From DASVWH01 sp036389715 (GTDB lineage Bacteria; Acidobacteriota; Blastocatellia; Pyrinomonadales; Pyrinomonadaceae): DNA of 23,345 nt. Positions 8,150 to 15,142 of the stretch are shown one piece after another. Below the pieces are notes generated by a model, which had not been told where the DNA came from, ran no database searches, and worked only from the letters and a program-made list of their open reading frames with translations. The stretch is from contig DASVWH010000161.1 in NCBI GenBank assembly GCA_036389715.1, forward strand, positions 1 to 23,345. The letters run 5' to 3'. The translations under genes were made by a program, and so were the position numbers. The first letter of the stretch is position 1, and the number at the start of each line of letters is the position of its first letter.

Positions 8150-8173
8150 GAATCTAGGATTGAGTGGGGAATT

Positions 8174-9391
8174 ATGCTGACGGCTGATCTGGCGCAGAGC
8201 TGGCAGCGCGGCGGGCGCACCGGCCCGCGCTGCATAGAGACCGAAGACGAAGGCTACCTGCGAGACGCAGAGCAATTGATGGGTCTCTTTCGTGAGCACG
8301 AAGGTCACCCGCGCGCGGCATTGGAACTGGCGCTCTCCGAGTATGTCGGGACGGGGACGGACTATAAAATCCTGCGCGGCTTAATCAAGCTGCTGACGGA
8401 CAGGTGCAAGTTCGAGACGGCCGCCGCGGTCGAGCCTGTAAAGATACGCCGGACGCTCTTTCTCAAGGCGCGCGCCGCTCATCCCTTGACTGGCGCGGGC
8501 GCGATGCGCGACGAGGTTATCGCGGAGGCTGCTCTTGAACTCGGGTGCGAGCCGGGGATGGTGCTCGAAGGGCTCTATGCCGACCTGCCGTCGAATCAAA
8601 GGCTGGTCGAGTTCGAGCAGTTGACCCCGGCGGAATTGCTGGACCTCTATAACCTGGCGCAGGCCCAAGCCTTGCTCTACCGCTGCCTGGAGATGCGGCT
8701 GCGAGTTGAGCCGCAGAGCCCGGAAGGCTATCGCAAGCTGTTCGGCGCGATCAAGGCGTATCGCCTGATTCACACAGTCCAGGGCAGCCCGTCTAAAGGC
8801 TATGAGATTCGTCTTGACGGCCCCGTCTCGATGTTTCATCGCTCGCAGAAGTACGGCATCCAGATGGCGGTCTTTCTGCCCGCGCTGCTGCTCTGCGAGG
8901 GCTGGCGGATGCGGGCCGAAATCGCCTCGAAGCCGGGCGGCGCGAGCGCCTTCTTTGAACTCGACAGCAACCAGCGGCAGTTGCGCTCGTCTCACCTGCC
9001 CGACCGTGCTTACGAGAATCCGGCGCTGGAGAAACTGGCCGATGCCTGGGCCAGGTTCGAGAGCGCCTGGATGTTAGAGCCGAGCAGCCGCGTGATTGAC
9101 CTCGGCGAGAGCGCGTTCATTCCAGATTTCGTCTTAAGCCACGAGGACGGCAGGCAGGTCTATCTGGAGATTCTGGGTTTCTGGACGCCGCAGCACCTGC
9201 AAGCGCGGCTCAGGGAGTTTGAGCACGCCGGGATCGGGAATTTCATCCTCGCCGCCTGGGACGAATTGTGCGGCAGCCGCGAGCCCGTCACGAGGACTCC
9301 GGCCAATACGATCATCTTCAAGCGGAATCTGGACCCGGTCGTCGTCGAACTGGCCGCCGAGAAACTATTTACCGATGAGCACGCATCTTAA
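8174..9391 (+). CDS. Bax1-like nuclease (DUF790 family), XPB partner
   Basis: This 405-aa protein has the layout of DUF790/Bax1 (binding archaeal XPB). The N-terminal start is MLTADLAQSWQRGGRTGPRCI, and a helical middle region includes LADLPSNQ-type and LLDLYNLAQAQALLYR segments. The C-terminal nuclease-like domain has a PDF motif (D318) followed by QVYLEILGFWTPQHL (E332). The GFW segment after the acidic residue is typical of the family; the usual PD-(D/E)XK lysine is not in the standard place. In archaea Bax1 cuts DNA with XPB in a nucleotide-excision-repair-like reaction. ATG 8174 has a GGGGA site just upstream and lies 24 bases after the helicase stop, so helicase and nuclease should be co-expressed. 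Confidence 0.88.
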   Translation: MLTADLAQSWQRGGRTGPRCIETEDEGYLRDAEQLMGLFREHEGHPRAALELALSEYVGTGTDYKILRGLIKLLTDRCKFETAAAVEPVKIRRTLFLKARAAHPLTGAGAMRDEVIAEAALELGCEPGMVLEGLYADLPSNQRLVEFEQLTPAELLDLYNLAQAQALLYRCLEMRLRVEPQSPEGYRKLFGAIKAYRLIHTVQGSPSKGYEIRLDGPVSMFHRSQKYGIQMAVFLPALLLCEGWRMRAEIASKPGGASAFFELDSNQRQLRSSHLPDRAYENPALEKLADAWARFESAWMLEPSSRVIDLGESAFIPDFVLSHEDGRQVYLEILGFWTPQHLQARLREFEHAGIGNFILAAWDELCGSREPVTRTPANTIIFKRNLDPVVVELAAEKLFTDEHAS

Positions 9392-9473
9392 TCCGGCTTG
9401 ATTCGGCATCCTTATTCGACAGGCTCCATGTGAGCCACAGCGTGAACCAAAAATCGGGGCGACTTAACTTTCC

Positions 9474-10043
9474 ATGCACTTCAATATCAAGCAGCTTTAC
9501 ACACCGCCGCTCGAAATCTATGAGCTTAACGAGCGGGCTTTAATCATGGACACGGAGACGGTGGGCGCGGGGCCGACCGTCGAGATTATCGAGATCGCGT
9601 TTGGCGATAGCCAGGGCCGCATCATCTATGAATCGCTGGTTCGGCCGGTCTTCAATGCCTTGCCGCGGCCCTCGAAACATCATCGCTTCGAGAGGGCGGA
9701 ACTGCTCGGCGCGCCTTGCTGGACGGACATCTGGCCGGAGGTCTCGGCCTTGATAAAGGGCCGTCTGCTCATCGCGTACAACGCGGCCTTCGACCGCCGC
9801 GCGCTGGCCGCGACCTGTTCCAGATACCAGCACGTGACGGCCGAGCGCGGCTGGCGCTGCGCGATGCAGCTGGTCAAGAAGATGACCGGAACGCGCAGGT
9901 CGCCGACGCTGGAAGAAGCCTGCGCGCTCTATGGGTTGCCGGGCGGGAATCACCGCGCGGCGCGCGATGTTCAGGCGACGCACCAGTTGCTGGAAGCCTT
10001 GAAAGAGTCAGTGAAACAGTCAGCGGAGCAGTCCGTGAAATAG
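9474..10043 (+). CDS. DEDDh 3'-5' exonuclease (DnaQ/RNase T-like)
   Basis: This 189-aa single-domain exonuclease has all four acidic residues and the general base of the DEDDh class. D26 and E28 lie in MDTETVG, D107 in AYNAAFDRRAL, and H160 with D165 in HRAARD. Such enzymes remove nucleotides from 3' ends of DNA or RNA using two metal ions. Examples are the proofreading subunit epsilon, exonuclease X and RNase T; substrate class cannot be told from sequence. It lies 82 bases downstream of the Bax1 gene on the same strand. The C-terminus runs into a 12-bp tandem repeat that contains the stop codon (see 10005-10064), so its natural length is somewhat uncertain. Confidence 0.9.
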   Translation: MHFNIKQLYTPPLEIYELNERALIMDTETVGAGPTVEIIEIAFGDSQGRIIYESLVRPVFNALPRPSKHHRFERAELLGAPCWTDIWPEVSALIKGRLLIAYNAAFDRRALAATCSRYQHVTAERGWRCAMQLVKKMTGTRRSPTLEEACALYGLPGGNHRAARDVQATHQLLEALKESVKQSAEQSVK

Positions 10044-10064
10044 TCTGCGAAACAGTCCGCGCCG
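10005..10064 (+). repeat. Degenerate 12-bp tandem repeat spanning the exonuclease stop codon
   Basis: Five 12-base units start at 10005, 10017, 10029, 10041 and 10053, with the consensus cAGTCnGnGaAa. Read in the exonuclease frame they give ESVK, QSAE, QSVK, stop-SAK and QSAP. Unit 4 begins TAG where the other internal units have CAG. The frame then stays open to a TAA at 10071-10073, which overlaps the opposite-strand stop at 10070-10072. Confidence 0.7.
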
Positions 10065-10069
10065 CCCGC

Positions 10070-10648
10070 TTAACTTGCCGCGAGCGCTTCGTCGCAGACG
10101 CCGCGCATGCTGCAACCGGCGCAGCGCCGCGCCTCCTCGTGGCTGCGGTGAACCTCTTCGGCCGTCCGCGCCTCGTGCATCTCGTCGAGCAGCGCGAGCA
10201 GGTCTTCCTTCAACTCGGGCGTGTAGCCGATGCGCAGCTCGCAGTCGCTGTAACGCAGCAGGCCGTAAGGCACGCTCGCCCCCGTGACATCTTCGACGAG
10301 CAGGCAATAGGCCGCCAGTTGCATCAGGTGAGAATCGTAGGGCCGCCTGTTGGCCGGACAGCGCGTTGACTTTGCTTCGACGGGAACGATGCCCTCGTCG
10401 GTCCGCACCAGGTAGTCCGGCCGCCCCGTCAGTCCGTAGCGGCGTGAGAACAATGCCTTCTCCTGCTTCACGCCCTGCTCGTCGGTCACCAGCGCGTCGA
10501 GCTGACCCTTGGGAAAGCCCGTGTCGCCGTAAATGATGCGCCCGGCGGGCAGGCCCGTGCGCCCGGCCGCACGCCGCGCCGAGAGGTAAGCGAGGAGCGC
10601 CGCCAGCAGCAGCAGAAAGATGATGATAATCAGGAGCAGCCAGCTCAT
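10070..10648 (-). CDS. Membrane-anchored Cas4/RecB-like nuclease, catalytic C-terminal half
   Basis: The ATG at 10648 overlaps the upstream gene's TGA as ATGA, so this start is chosen over the longer open frame from 10834. The 192-aa protein starts with one membrane helix (residues 3-22, MSWLLLIIIIFLLLL) followed by SARRAAGR, which predicts N-out, C-in topology. The rest carries the PD-(D/E)XK core: GRPDYL (D78), VEAKS (E91, K93) and the Q110-x3-Y114 motif of RecB/Cas4 enzymes. It ends with C176-x2-C179-x5-C185, the three-Cys C-terminal part of the Cas4 4Fe-4S site. The fourth Cys and motif I are missing here but are present in the upstream partner. There is no CRISPR array or cas1/cas2, so a repair role is more likely than spacer acquisition. 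Confidence 0.85.
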   Translation of the reverse strand: MSWLLLIIIIFLLLLAALLAYLSARRAAGRTGLPAGRIIYGDTGFPKGQLDALVTDEQGVKQEKALFSRRYGLTGRPDYLVRTDEGIVPVEAKSTRCPANRRPYDSHLMQLAAYCLLVEDVTGASVPYGLLRYSDCELRIGYTPELKEDLLALLDEMHEARTAEEVHRSHEEARRCAGCSMRGVCDEALAAS

Positions 10649-10899
10649 CTCCACCACCAGGCGAGCGCACAGAACGCGGCCAGCAACAGCGCCAGCAGAA
10701 ACAGGATGAAGGCTATTCTTCGGAGCCGCTCTGCGCGCGTGACCGATTGGCCGTGCGCCCGATGCCAGCGGTCCCCGGCCTCGCGCGCATGTTGCCCGGC
10801 GGTCGGCGCGTGCCCGTCCAGGCGCAGCCGCCATGCGCGTGCGCAGAAAACATACTCGCCCACTTCGGACGCGCGGATTGTCTTACCCTTCCTGCTCAT
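10645..10899 (-). CDS. Small membrane protein with Cas4 N-terminal motifs (split partner)
   Basis: This 84-aa protein contains what is normally the N-terminus of a Cas4/Dna2-like nuclease. IRASEVGEYVFCARAWRLRLDG supplies the first Fe-S cysteine (C19), and AGDRWHRAHG supplies the motif I histidine (H46). A single hydrophobic helix (residues 62-83, IAFILFLLALLL to WWWR) is preceded by arginines, predicting N-in, C-out topology. Both nuclease halves would therefore face the cytoplasm. The TGA overlaps the next gene's ATG by 4 bases, implying translational coupling. The start lies three bases after the SGNH gene's stop. It is too well formed, with its own start and membrane helix, to be a simple frameshift remnant. 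Confidence 0.8.
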   Translation of the reverse strand: MSRKGKTIRASEVGEYVFCARAWRLRLDGHAPTAGQHAREAGDRWHRAHGQSVTRAERLRRIAFILFLLALLLAAFCALAWWWR

Positions 10900-10902
10900 C
10901 TC

Positions 10903-11538
10903 TTACCTGATGAAGACTTCCGTACGACGCCGCGTGAAGTCGTGCTCCGTGACGACTCTGCGGATGGCCGCCGCGATCTTTTCCCCGCCCCGCGTCGAAG
11001 GCTCTATCGGGTTGGCGTAGTCCGCATCGTCGTCGCAGATGAGCCGCAGGTCAAGCAGCGGCAGCCCGCGCCTGAATGCCTCACGGATGATGCAGTCGTT
11101 GAAGACGGAAAGGGCCGTGACCGCCAGCCGCTGCAAGTCTGGTTCGGGGAATCTGGGGTAATAGATGGTGCAGACGGCGGTCGGCAGCCCGTGACGCTCG
11201 ACGGCATCAATCGCCCGGCTGTAATCCTGCTCAAACGCGTCGCCGATGTCCGCCAGCCGCGCCAGTACCTCTGCGCTTGAGCGCGCGCTGTCGCTGAGGA
11301 TGCCCGCGTGGCCGAGCGCGTCATTGCCGCCGACGCTGATGACGAGGTGGCTGGCGTCCGTCGGGATGCTCGCGGCCTGGCTCGACACGTTCCGCGTGAC
11401 GCTGCCGTCAACGGCCTTCAAGGTGGCCTTCCATCCCGGCGGCAAAGCCTCGCGCAACTGGCTGACCACGTCGGGCCCGCCCCGGACGTAAGCGCCGTTA
11501 TCGAAGACGGAATCGCCCAATAAGACAACGTGATTCAT
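10903..11538 (-). CDS. SGNH/GDSL-fold hydrolase-like protein
   Basis: The 211-aa protein opens with block I LLGDSVFDN (nucleophile S10) and has the block III oxyanion motif SVGGND. The rest fits the SGNH fold, whose members hydrolyse esters or acetyl groups on lipids and glycans. The expected block V DxxH is not evident: the region reads DYANPIEPSTRGGEKIA, with no histidine at the usual place. Family members ending in NPIEPS-x2-GG are known to me, but their catalytic base is unclear. No signal peptide is seen, so it should be cytoplasmic. It is the first gene of the unit with the split Cas4-like pair, three bases upstream. No strong Shine-Dalgarno precedes the ATG at 11538. Confidence 0.8.
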   Translation of the reverse strand: MNHVVLLGDSVFDNGAYVRGGPDVVSQLREALPPGWKATLKAVDGSVTRNVSSQAASIPTDASHLVISVGGNDALGHAGILSDSARSSAEVLARLADIGDAFEQDYSRAIDAVERHGLPTAVCTIYYPRFPEPDLQRLAVTALSVFNDCIIREAFRRGLPLLDLRLICDDDADYANPIEPSTRGGEKIAAAIRRVVTEHDFTRRRTEVFIR

Positions 11539-11565
11539 GCGTAGATTAAGGCTTTCGCCTGCTCA

Positions 11566-11571
11566 ATAATA
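11566..11571 (-). promoter_or_regulatory. Candidate -10 box of the SGNH/split-nuclease operon
   Basis: The minus strand reads TATTAT 28-33 bases before the ATG at 11538. A weak -35 candidate (GTGCCA) lies 17 bases further upstream. This would give a very short leader and is tentative. Confidence 0.3.
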
Positions 11572-11739
11572 TCGTTCGGGATGAAGGCTGGCACAGGGGC
11601 GAGCGTTTGGCCGATGGCCGGATGCGGGACCGGCCAGGGACTCAAAAAGCGAGAGGCGCTGTCCGTCAGTGAGCGGCCAATAGCATGAGCCGCCGTCCGG
11701 CGCGAGATGACGGAAGGCGTGCGCGGCTTAAAATGAGGA

Positions 11740-11793
11740 GCGGCGCTCTCGTCAACGGCCGGGCAGTCGCATGACCGTTGACGAGAGCGCCGC
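11740..11793 (-). terminator. Perfect 19-bp inverted repeat, likely terminator
   Basis: Arms 11740-11758 and 11775-11793 are perfect reverse complements (GCGGCGCTCTCGTCAACGG), with a 16-base loop. The hairpin begins four bases after the stop codon of the minus-strand thiol-enzyme gene. In that direction it is followed by TCCTCATTTT, a short T-run a few bases away. Intrinsic termination is the simplest reading, although the T-tract is weak; an mRNA 3'-end stabiliser is the alternative. Confidence 0.55.
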
Positions 11794-11797
11794 GAAA

Positions 11798-12472
11798 TCA
11801 AGCCTCTGCCCGCGACCTTTCGATCTTCTGCCATTGATTGGGGACGATGCGATGCGTGCCCCAGTTAAAGCTGGTCGCAGGGTCGGCGTCGGGGGCGACG
11901 ATGCGCAGGACCAGCACTCCGCCGTAGCCTCCGAACTGCTTCGGGTTGACCCACCAGGTGGCCGTCGAATCCCAGACCTTGATCTCGCGGTCTTTGGTCA
12001 CGACGGCGCATCCCTCGTGATAAATCAGATTGCCCGCGACCCAGTGGACCGAAGACTCGTCGCCGTTCCAGCGTTTGAACCACTGGCTCGTGGCGTGCTC
12101 CGTGTATTGATGGATGAGCTGCGCCGGGTAGCTCTGGACGCCGCGCGCGCGGAAAATCTCGTGAGAGAGCGCGGCCAGCGCCCCGCAATCGAGCATCTCC
12201 TGCTTGACAGCCTCGCACCAGTAGAGCGGCCAGGACGAAGGCCCCCAGGCATGCTTTTGCCGCAGCCAGCGCGGGCCGGTCAGGGAATTGCCCGCGTTCA
12301 AGAGCGAATAGTCCATCGAGAACACCCACTCGCGCGCCATCCGGCAGCATTCCTCGCCGTGATCTGAAATTGACGATGCCGGAAAGTCCTGCCACTTGCG
12401 AATCGCGGCATCGGTATCGGCGAAATCAGCCTCGTTAAATTCGATCAGTTGATTATCCTCGACCAAAGACAT
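11798..12472 (-). CDS. Transglutaminase/papain-like Cys-His-Asp protein
   Basis: The frame is open from a GTG at 12505, but the ATG at 12472 is chosen. It has an AGGAG site ten bases upstream, whereas the GTG has none. That gives 224 aa. The middle region resembles the transglutaminase-like thiol fold. The candidate nucleophile is C96 (MLDCGALAALSHEIFRARGV), H152 lies in LIYHEGCAVV and D168 in IKVWDST, in the expected Cys-His-Asp order. Trp and Tyr residues surround these positions. Such enzymes act as proteases, amidases or acyltransferases. The gene overlaps the end of the ATP-grasp/decarboxylase gene by 20 bases, so a role in making, trimming or transferring its product is likely. No signal peptide is seen. 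Function is inferred from fold motifs only. Confidence 0.65.
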   Translation of the reverse strand: MSLVEDNQLIEFNEADFADTDAAIRKWQDFPASSISDHGEECCRMAREWVFSMDYSLLNAGNSLTGPRWLRQKHAWGPSSWPLYWCEAVKQEMLDCGALAALSHEIFRARGVQSYPAQLIHQYTEHATSQWFKRWNGDESSVHWVAGNLIYHEGCAVVTKDREIKVWDSTATWWVNPKQFGGYGGVLVLRIVAPDADPATSFNWGTHRIVPNQWQKIERSRAEA

Positions 12473-14738
12473 AAGACATGCTCCTATCGTAAGCTCCTGC
12501 ATCACAGAAAACTAAAACGTCCCCGGCGCGCGCGCCCTCCGGCAACTCTACATTCTCGGCCACTACGTCGTGCTCCATACAAAGCCTGCCCATGAGGTGC
12601 GTCTTGCCGCGCTTCAATGTCCGCCACTGGCCCGTCTCGGCGTCCTGGTGGAGAATCCGGTGCGGCTGGAAAAAGTGCATCGGCAGCTCCGCGATTGACC
12701 CGTCAACGACCGCCTCCTGTGTCTCTCCGTCCGCGTCCTGTATCTCCAGCAGCCGCATCGCCACGGCCATCGAGGGCTGCGCCATCGCCTTGCCAGGCTC
12801 CGAGATGATCTGTTTGACGCCCGGCAGGACTTTACGCGCGCGCGCGATTGCCGCGGCAAATTGATCGTCCGCATCGTTGTGCCAGTCGTCCGGGAACCAG
12901 CCGCCGCCAACGTCCAGGCATTCGATCTTGCGCCCGGCGAGCTTCTCGATGGAGACGCACCAGCGGAGCATCGCTTCGTAGAGATGCCACCACTGATTGA
13001 CGCCGATGTTACTGCTCGCCATGTGAAAGTGGACGCCGAAGGTCGAATCGGCGGGCAGCGTCCTGATGGACGAGATGAGCGATTTGAAAACGTCCGGCGT
13101 GTCTATGGGAATGCCGAAGCGAGAGGGGATGTGCGGAGTGCGCAGGCGCACGCCGACGATCTTCGAGCGCAGCTCGCCGCGCTCCATGCTGGCGACGACA
13201 CGCTTGAGGTCTGCGGTCGAATCGCAGAAGACGGCGTGCAGCTGGCCCTTCGGCAACATGCCCTCGGGCCACCACTTGCCGGGACCGTTGAGAATCACCT
13301 GCTGCGGCTTGTAGCCGATTTCGAGAGCCTTACGGACTTCGAGCAGGCTGATCGCTTCGGCCAGAAAGCCCGAATCATACGCCAGCTTAATCATCCGCTC
13401 GTCCGGGTTGGTCTTGATGCTGTAGGCGTTGGTCACGGCTACTCCGGGCGTGCTCAGCCTGCTGGCCTGCCCGGCCGCGCGTTTGAAAAGATCGGCGGCC
13501 GTCTGTTCGAGAAAGAGCCACGAAGGCGTCTGCATCTCGGCGAACGTGTACGCGCCCAGGTCGTTGACGAACGAAGGCGGCACGACCGGCAGGTTCCCGC
13601 CCTTCGACTTCGCATGACCGTTGCCGTTGCCGTTACCGTTGCCTTCACCGGGAACGAGCTTGAGTTCGTGCAAACGCTCGGCCAGCTTAGGGATGCCCGA
13701 AGGGTGTTTCATCGAATGGCCGACGCCGCCGCCGAGCGGCTCGGGCAGAGGCGGCAGCGGGAACTCGGAACGCACCGGCACTTCGAGCACGACGCGCGTG
13801 AACTCTTCGGAGAGAGCGGGCGCTTTTTGTGCTGGCACGCCCGTCGCTCCCTCGATCAGCAGGCCGGGTATGTTGTAACCGGCGATGGTCGCGCCGTGAA
13901 TCCAGGCGGGAAATCTGGGGTTCATCTCAAGCAGCCAGAGCTGCCCTTCCGCGTCGCGCACCATCTCCAGCTCCGCGCCGCCCGTCCAGTTCAACTCGCG
14001 TATGATCTCGCGCAGCGGGTTGAGGAAATCCGCCGGGACTTCCGAGACATCGCCCGCCCAGGTCTTGTTCTCCTCCGTCACCTCGCGCTTGCGCATCCGC
14101 ACGCAGCTGAGCAGCTTGCCCCTGTAAGCTGAGAGACTGACGGACTCTTCGTAACCCGTGACGTGCGATTGGAGGAAGAGGCGGTCCGTGGCCCAGACGC
14201 GAGAGAGCGCCGCCCGTGCGTAATTGAATTCGGACCAGCTTCTCGTCCGCGCGGCGTCGTAATAGGGTCCCTTGAGCCAGACCTTCCAGCCGTACTTGCG
14301 ACAGAAGGTGTGCAGCTCCCAGTCCGAATGCTCGGTCGAGATGAAGGTCGGTATCCTGACGGGCAGACCCTCGTGCGCCGAGATGGCTGGCTTGGCTACC
14401 CTGGCGAGCGCGGCCAGCGGCGGGGTCAAAAGATTCGGGTGGCCTTCGGGGAAGAGGCTGCCGAACCACATGATCTCAAGGTCTATGCCCGATATCCAGA
14501 GCGCGCCTGAATCGAGCACATCCTTAATCACTTTGCCATACTCGTCGAGGTCCAACTCTTCCCAGGGGCGCTGGAGCCAGAGCTCGTCCAGGTCCCGCCA
14601 GTGAATGCCGGAACTGCGCGCGGAATATTCGACGCCGACCAGTGTGGCATCCGGGTAGGCCGCGCGCAAAGAGCGCGTGATCCCGACGCCCGGCTGTGGA
14701 TTTGTTCCACAATAAAGTCCGCTGATATAGATTTTCAT
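12453..14738 (-). CDS. ATP-grasp ligase / PLP-dependent decarboxylase fusion
   Basis: This 761-aa protein has two enzymes in one chain. Residues 1 to about 330 resemble an ATP-grasp carboxylate-amine ligase: KVWLKGPYYDA (K156), WTGGAELEMV, and the metal-binding LLEMNPRFPAW (E271, N273, R275). A Gly-Asn repeat linker (about 366-375) follows. From about 395 comes a fold-III PLP decarboxylase of the DapDC/ornithine type: AYSIKTNP with PLP-lysine K442, SRFGI, GVHFHMAS (H570, H572), DVGGGWF, SEPGK (647-650), LCMEHD (C720) and DAGAY (Y750). DapDC usually has EPGR; here it is EPGK, so the substrate may differ from diaminopimelate. The fusion could couple an amino-acid ligation to decarboxylation, giving a peptide-amine. 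AAAGGAG precedes the ATG. The product is unknown. Confidence 0.85.
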   Translation of the reverse strand: MKIYISGLYCGTNPQPGVGITRSLRAAYPDATLVGVEYSARSSGIHWRDLDELWLQRPWEELDLDEYGKVIKDVLDSGALWISGIDLEIMWFGSLFPEGHPNLLTPPLAALARVAKPAISAHEGLPVRIPTFISTEHSDWELHTFCRKYGWKVWLKGPYYDAARTRSWSEFNYARAALSRVWATDRLFLQSHVTGYEESVSLSAYRGKLLSCVRMRKREVTEENKTWAGDVSEVPADFLNPLREIIRELNWTGGAELEMVRDAEGQLWLLEMNPRFPAWIHGATIAGYNIPGLLIEGATGVPAQKAPALSEEFTRVVLEVPVRSEFPLPPLPEPLGGGVGHSMKHPSGIPKLAERLHELKLVPGEGNGNGNGNGHAKSKGGNLPVVPPSFVNDLGAYTFAEMQTPSWLFLEQTAADLFKRAAGQASRLSTPGVAVTNAYSIKTNPDERMIKLAYDSGFLAEAISLLEVRKALEIGYKPQQVILNGPGKWWPEGMLPKGQLHAVFCDSTADLKRVVASMERGELRSKIVGVRLRTPHIPSRFGIPIDTPDVFKSLISSIRTLPADSTFGVHFHMASSNIGVNQWWHLYEAMLRWCVSIEKLAGRKIECLDVGGGWFPDDWHNDADDQFAAAIARARKVLPGVKQIISEPGKAMAQPSMAVAMRLLEIQDADGETQEAVVDGSIAELPMHFFQPHRILHQDAETGQWRTLKRGKTHLMGRLCMEHDVVAENVELPEGARAGDVLVFCDAGAYDRSMSYVFGRG
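13617..13643 (-). repeat. Hexanucleotide repeat encoding a Gly-Asn linker
   Basis: A GGCAAC-type 6-bp repeat on the minus strand encodes GNGNGNGNG, joining the ATP-grasp and decarboxylase halves of the fusion. Such a low-complexity in-frame repeat marks the domain junction and could vary in length between strains. Confidence 0.75.
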
Positions 14739-15142
14739 AGTCTCCTTTAAAGCAGAAGATGGAGCGAAGACAGCAACTCCCTCTCCGTCTAATCCTCATT
14801 CTTTCAGGGCCGGGCTGCTACTTTGCCCCGAAACATTTGTTTTTTTTATTGATGGGAAATAAATTTATTGCAACGACGGCCCATCGGGACCCGTCAGACT
14901 TCCGGTATGTGATAGCACAGGTTAAACCGGGTTCCTGCAATAAGGCTGAACAGTTTCAGGAGTCAAAGAACGCGGTGGAGCGGAAGTGGTCCTTGACCTC
15001 GCGCAGTCCTCTCGCCTACTTCATGCTGCCTCTTCTGCTCGAACGGTTCGGGGAAGCGTGACGCTTGCCTCGACATCCTACATGAGCCGTCGTTAAGCTC
15101 AAAGCGATACGTACATCAACCAAAACCGCCAGGAGGTCTATA

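Noticed and set aside
7141..8157. 338-aa plus-strand frame overlapping the XPB helicase
   Set aside because: It is out of frame with the helicase motifs and Gly/Arg-rich, as expected for a shifted frame of GC-rich DNA.
10649..10834. Longer start (10834) for the catalytic nuclease half
   Set aside because: The extra 62 residues are the shadow of the 84-aa partner gene in another frame. The ATGA overlap at 10648 gives a clean start just before the membrane helix.
10070..10899. CRISPR-associated Cas4 role for the split nuclease
   Set aside because: No CRISPR repeats, cas1 or cas2 are in the window, and the membrane anchors and repair neighbours point elsewhere.
11535..11834. 99-aa minus-strand frame between the SGNH and thiol-enzyme genes
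   Set aside because: It runs through the 19-bp hairpin and overlaps both neighbours, with no domain and no good ribosome site.
12861..14132. 423-aa plus-strand open frame inside the ATP-grasp/decarboxylase gene
   Set aside because: The minus strand encodes clear enzyme motifs. The plus-strand product is Arg/Gly/Ala-rich without any domain.
14759..15061. 100-aa plus-strand frame after the ATP-grasp gene start
   Set aside because: No ribosome site or family resemblance; it crosses the likely promoter region of the opposite gene.
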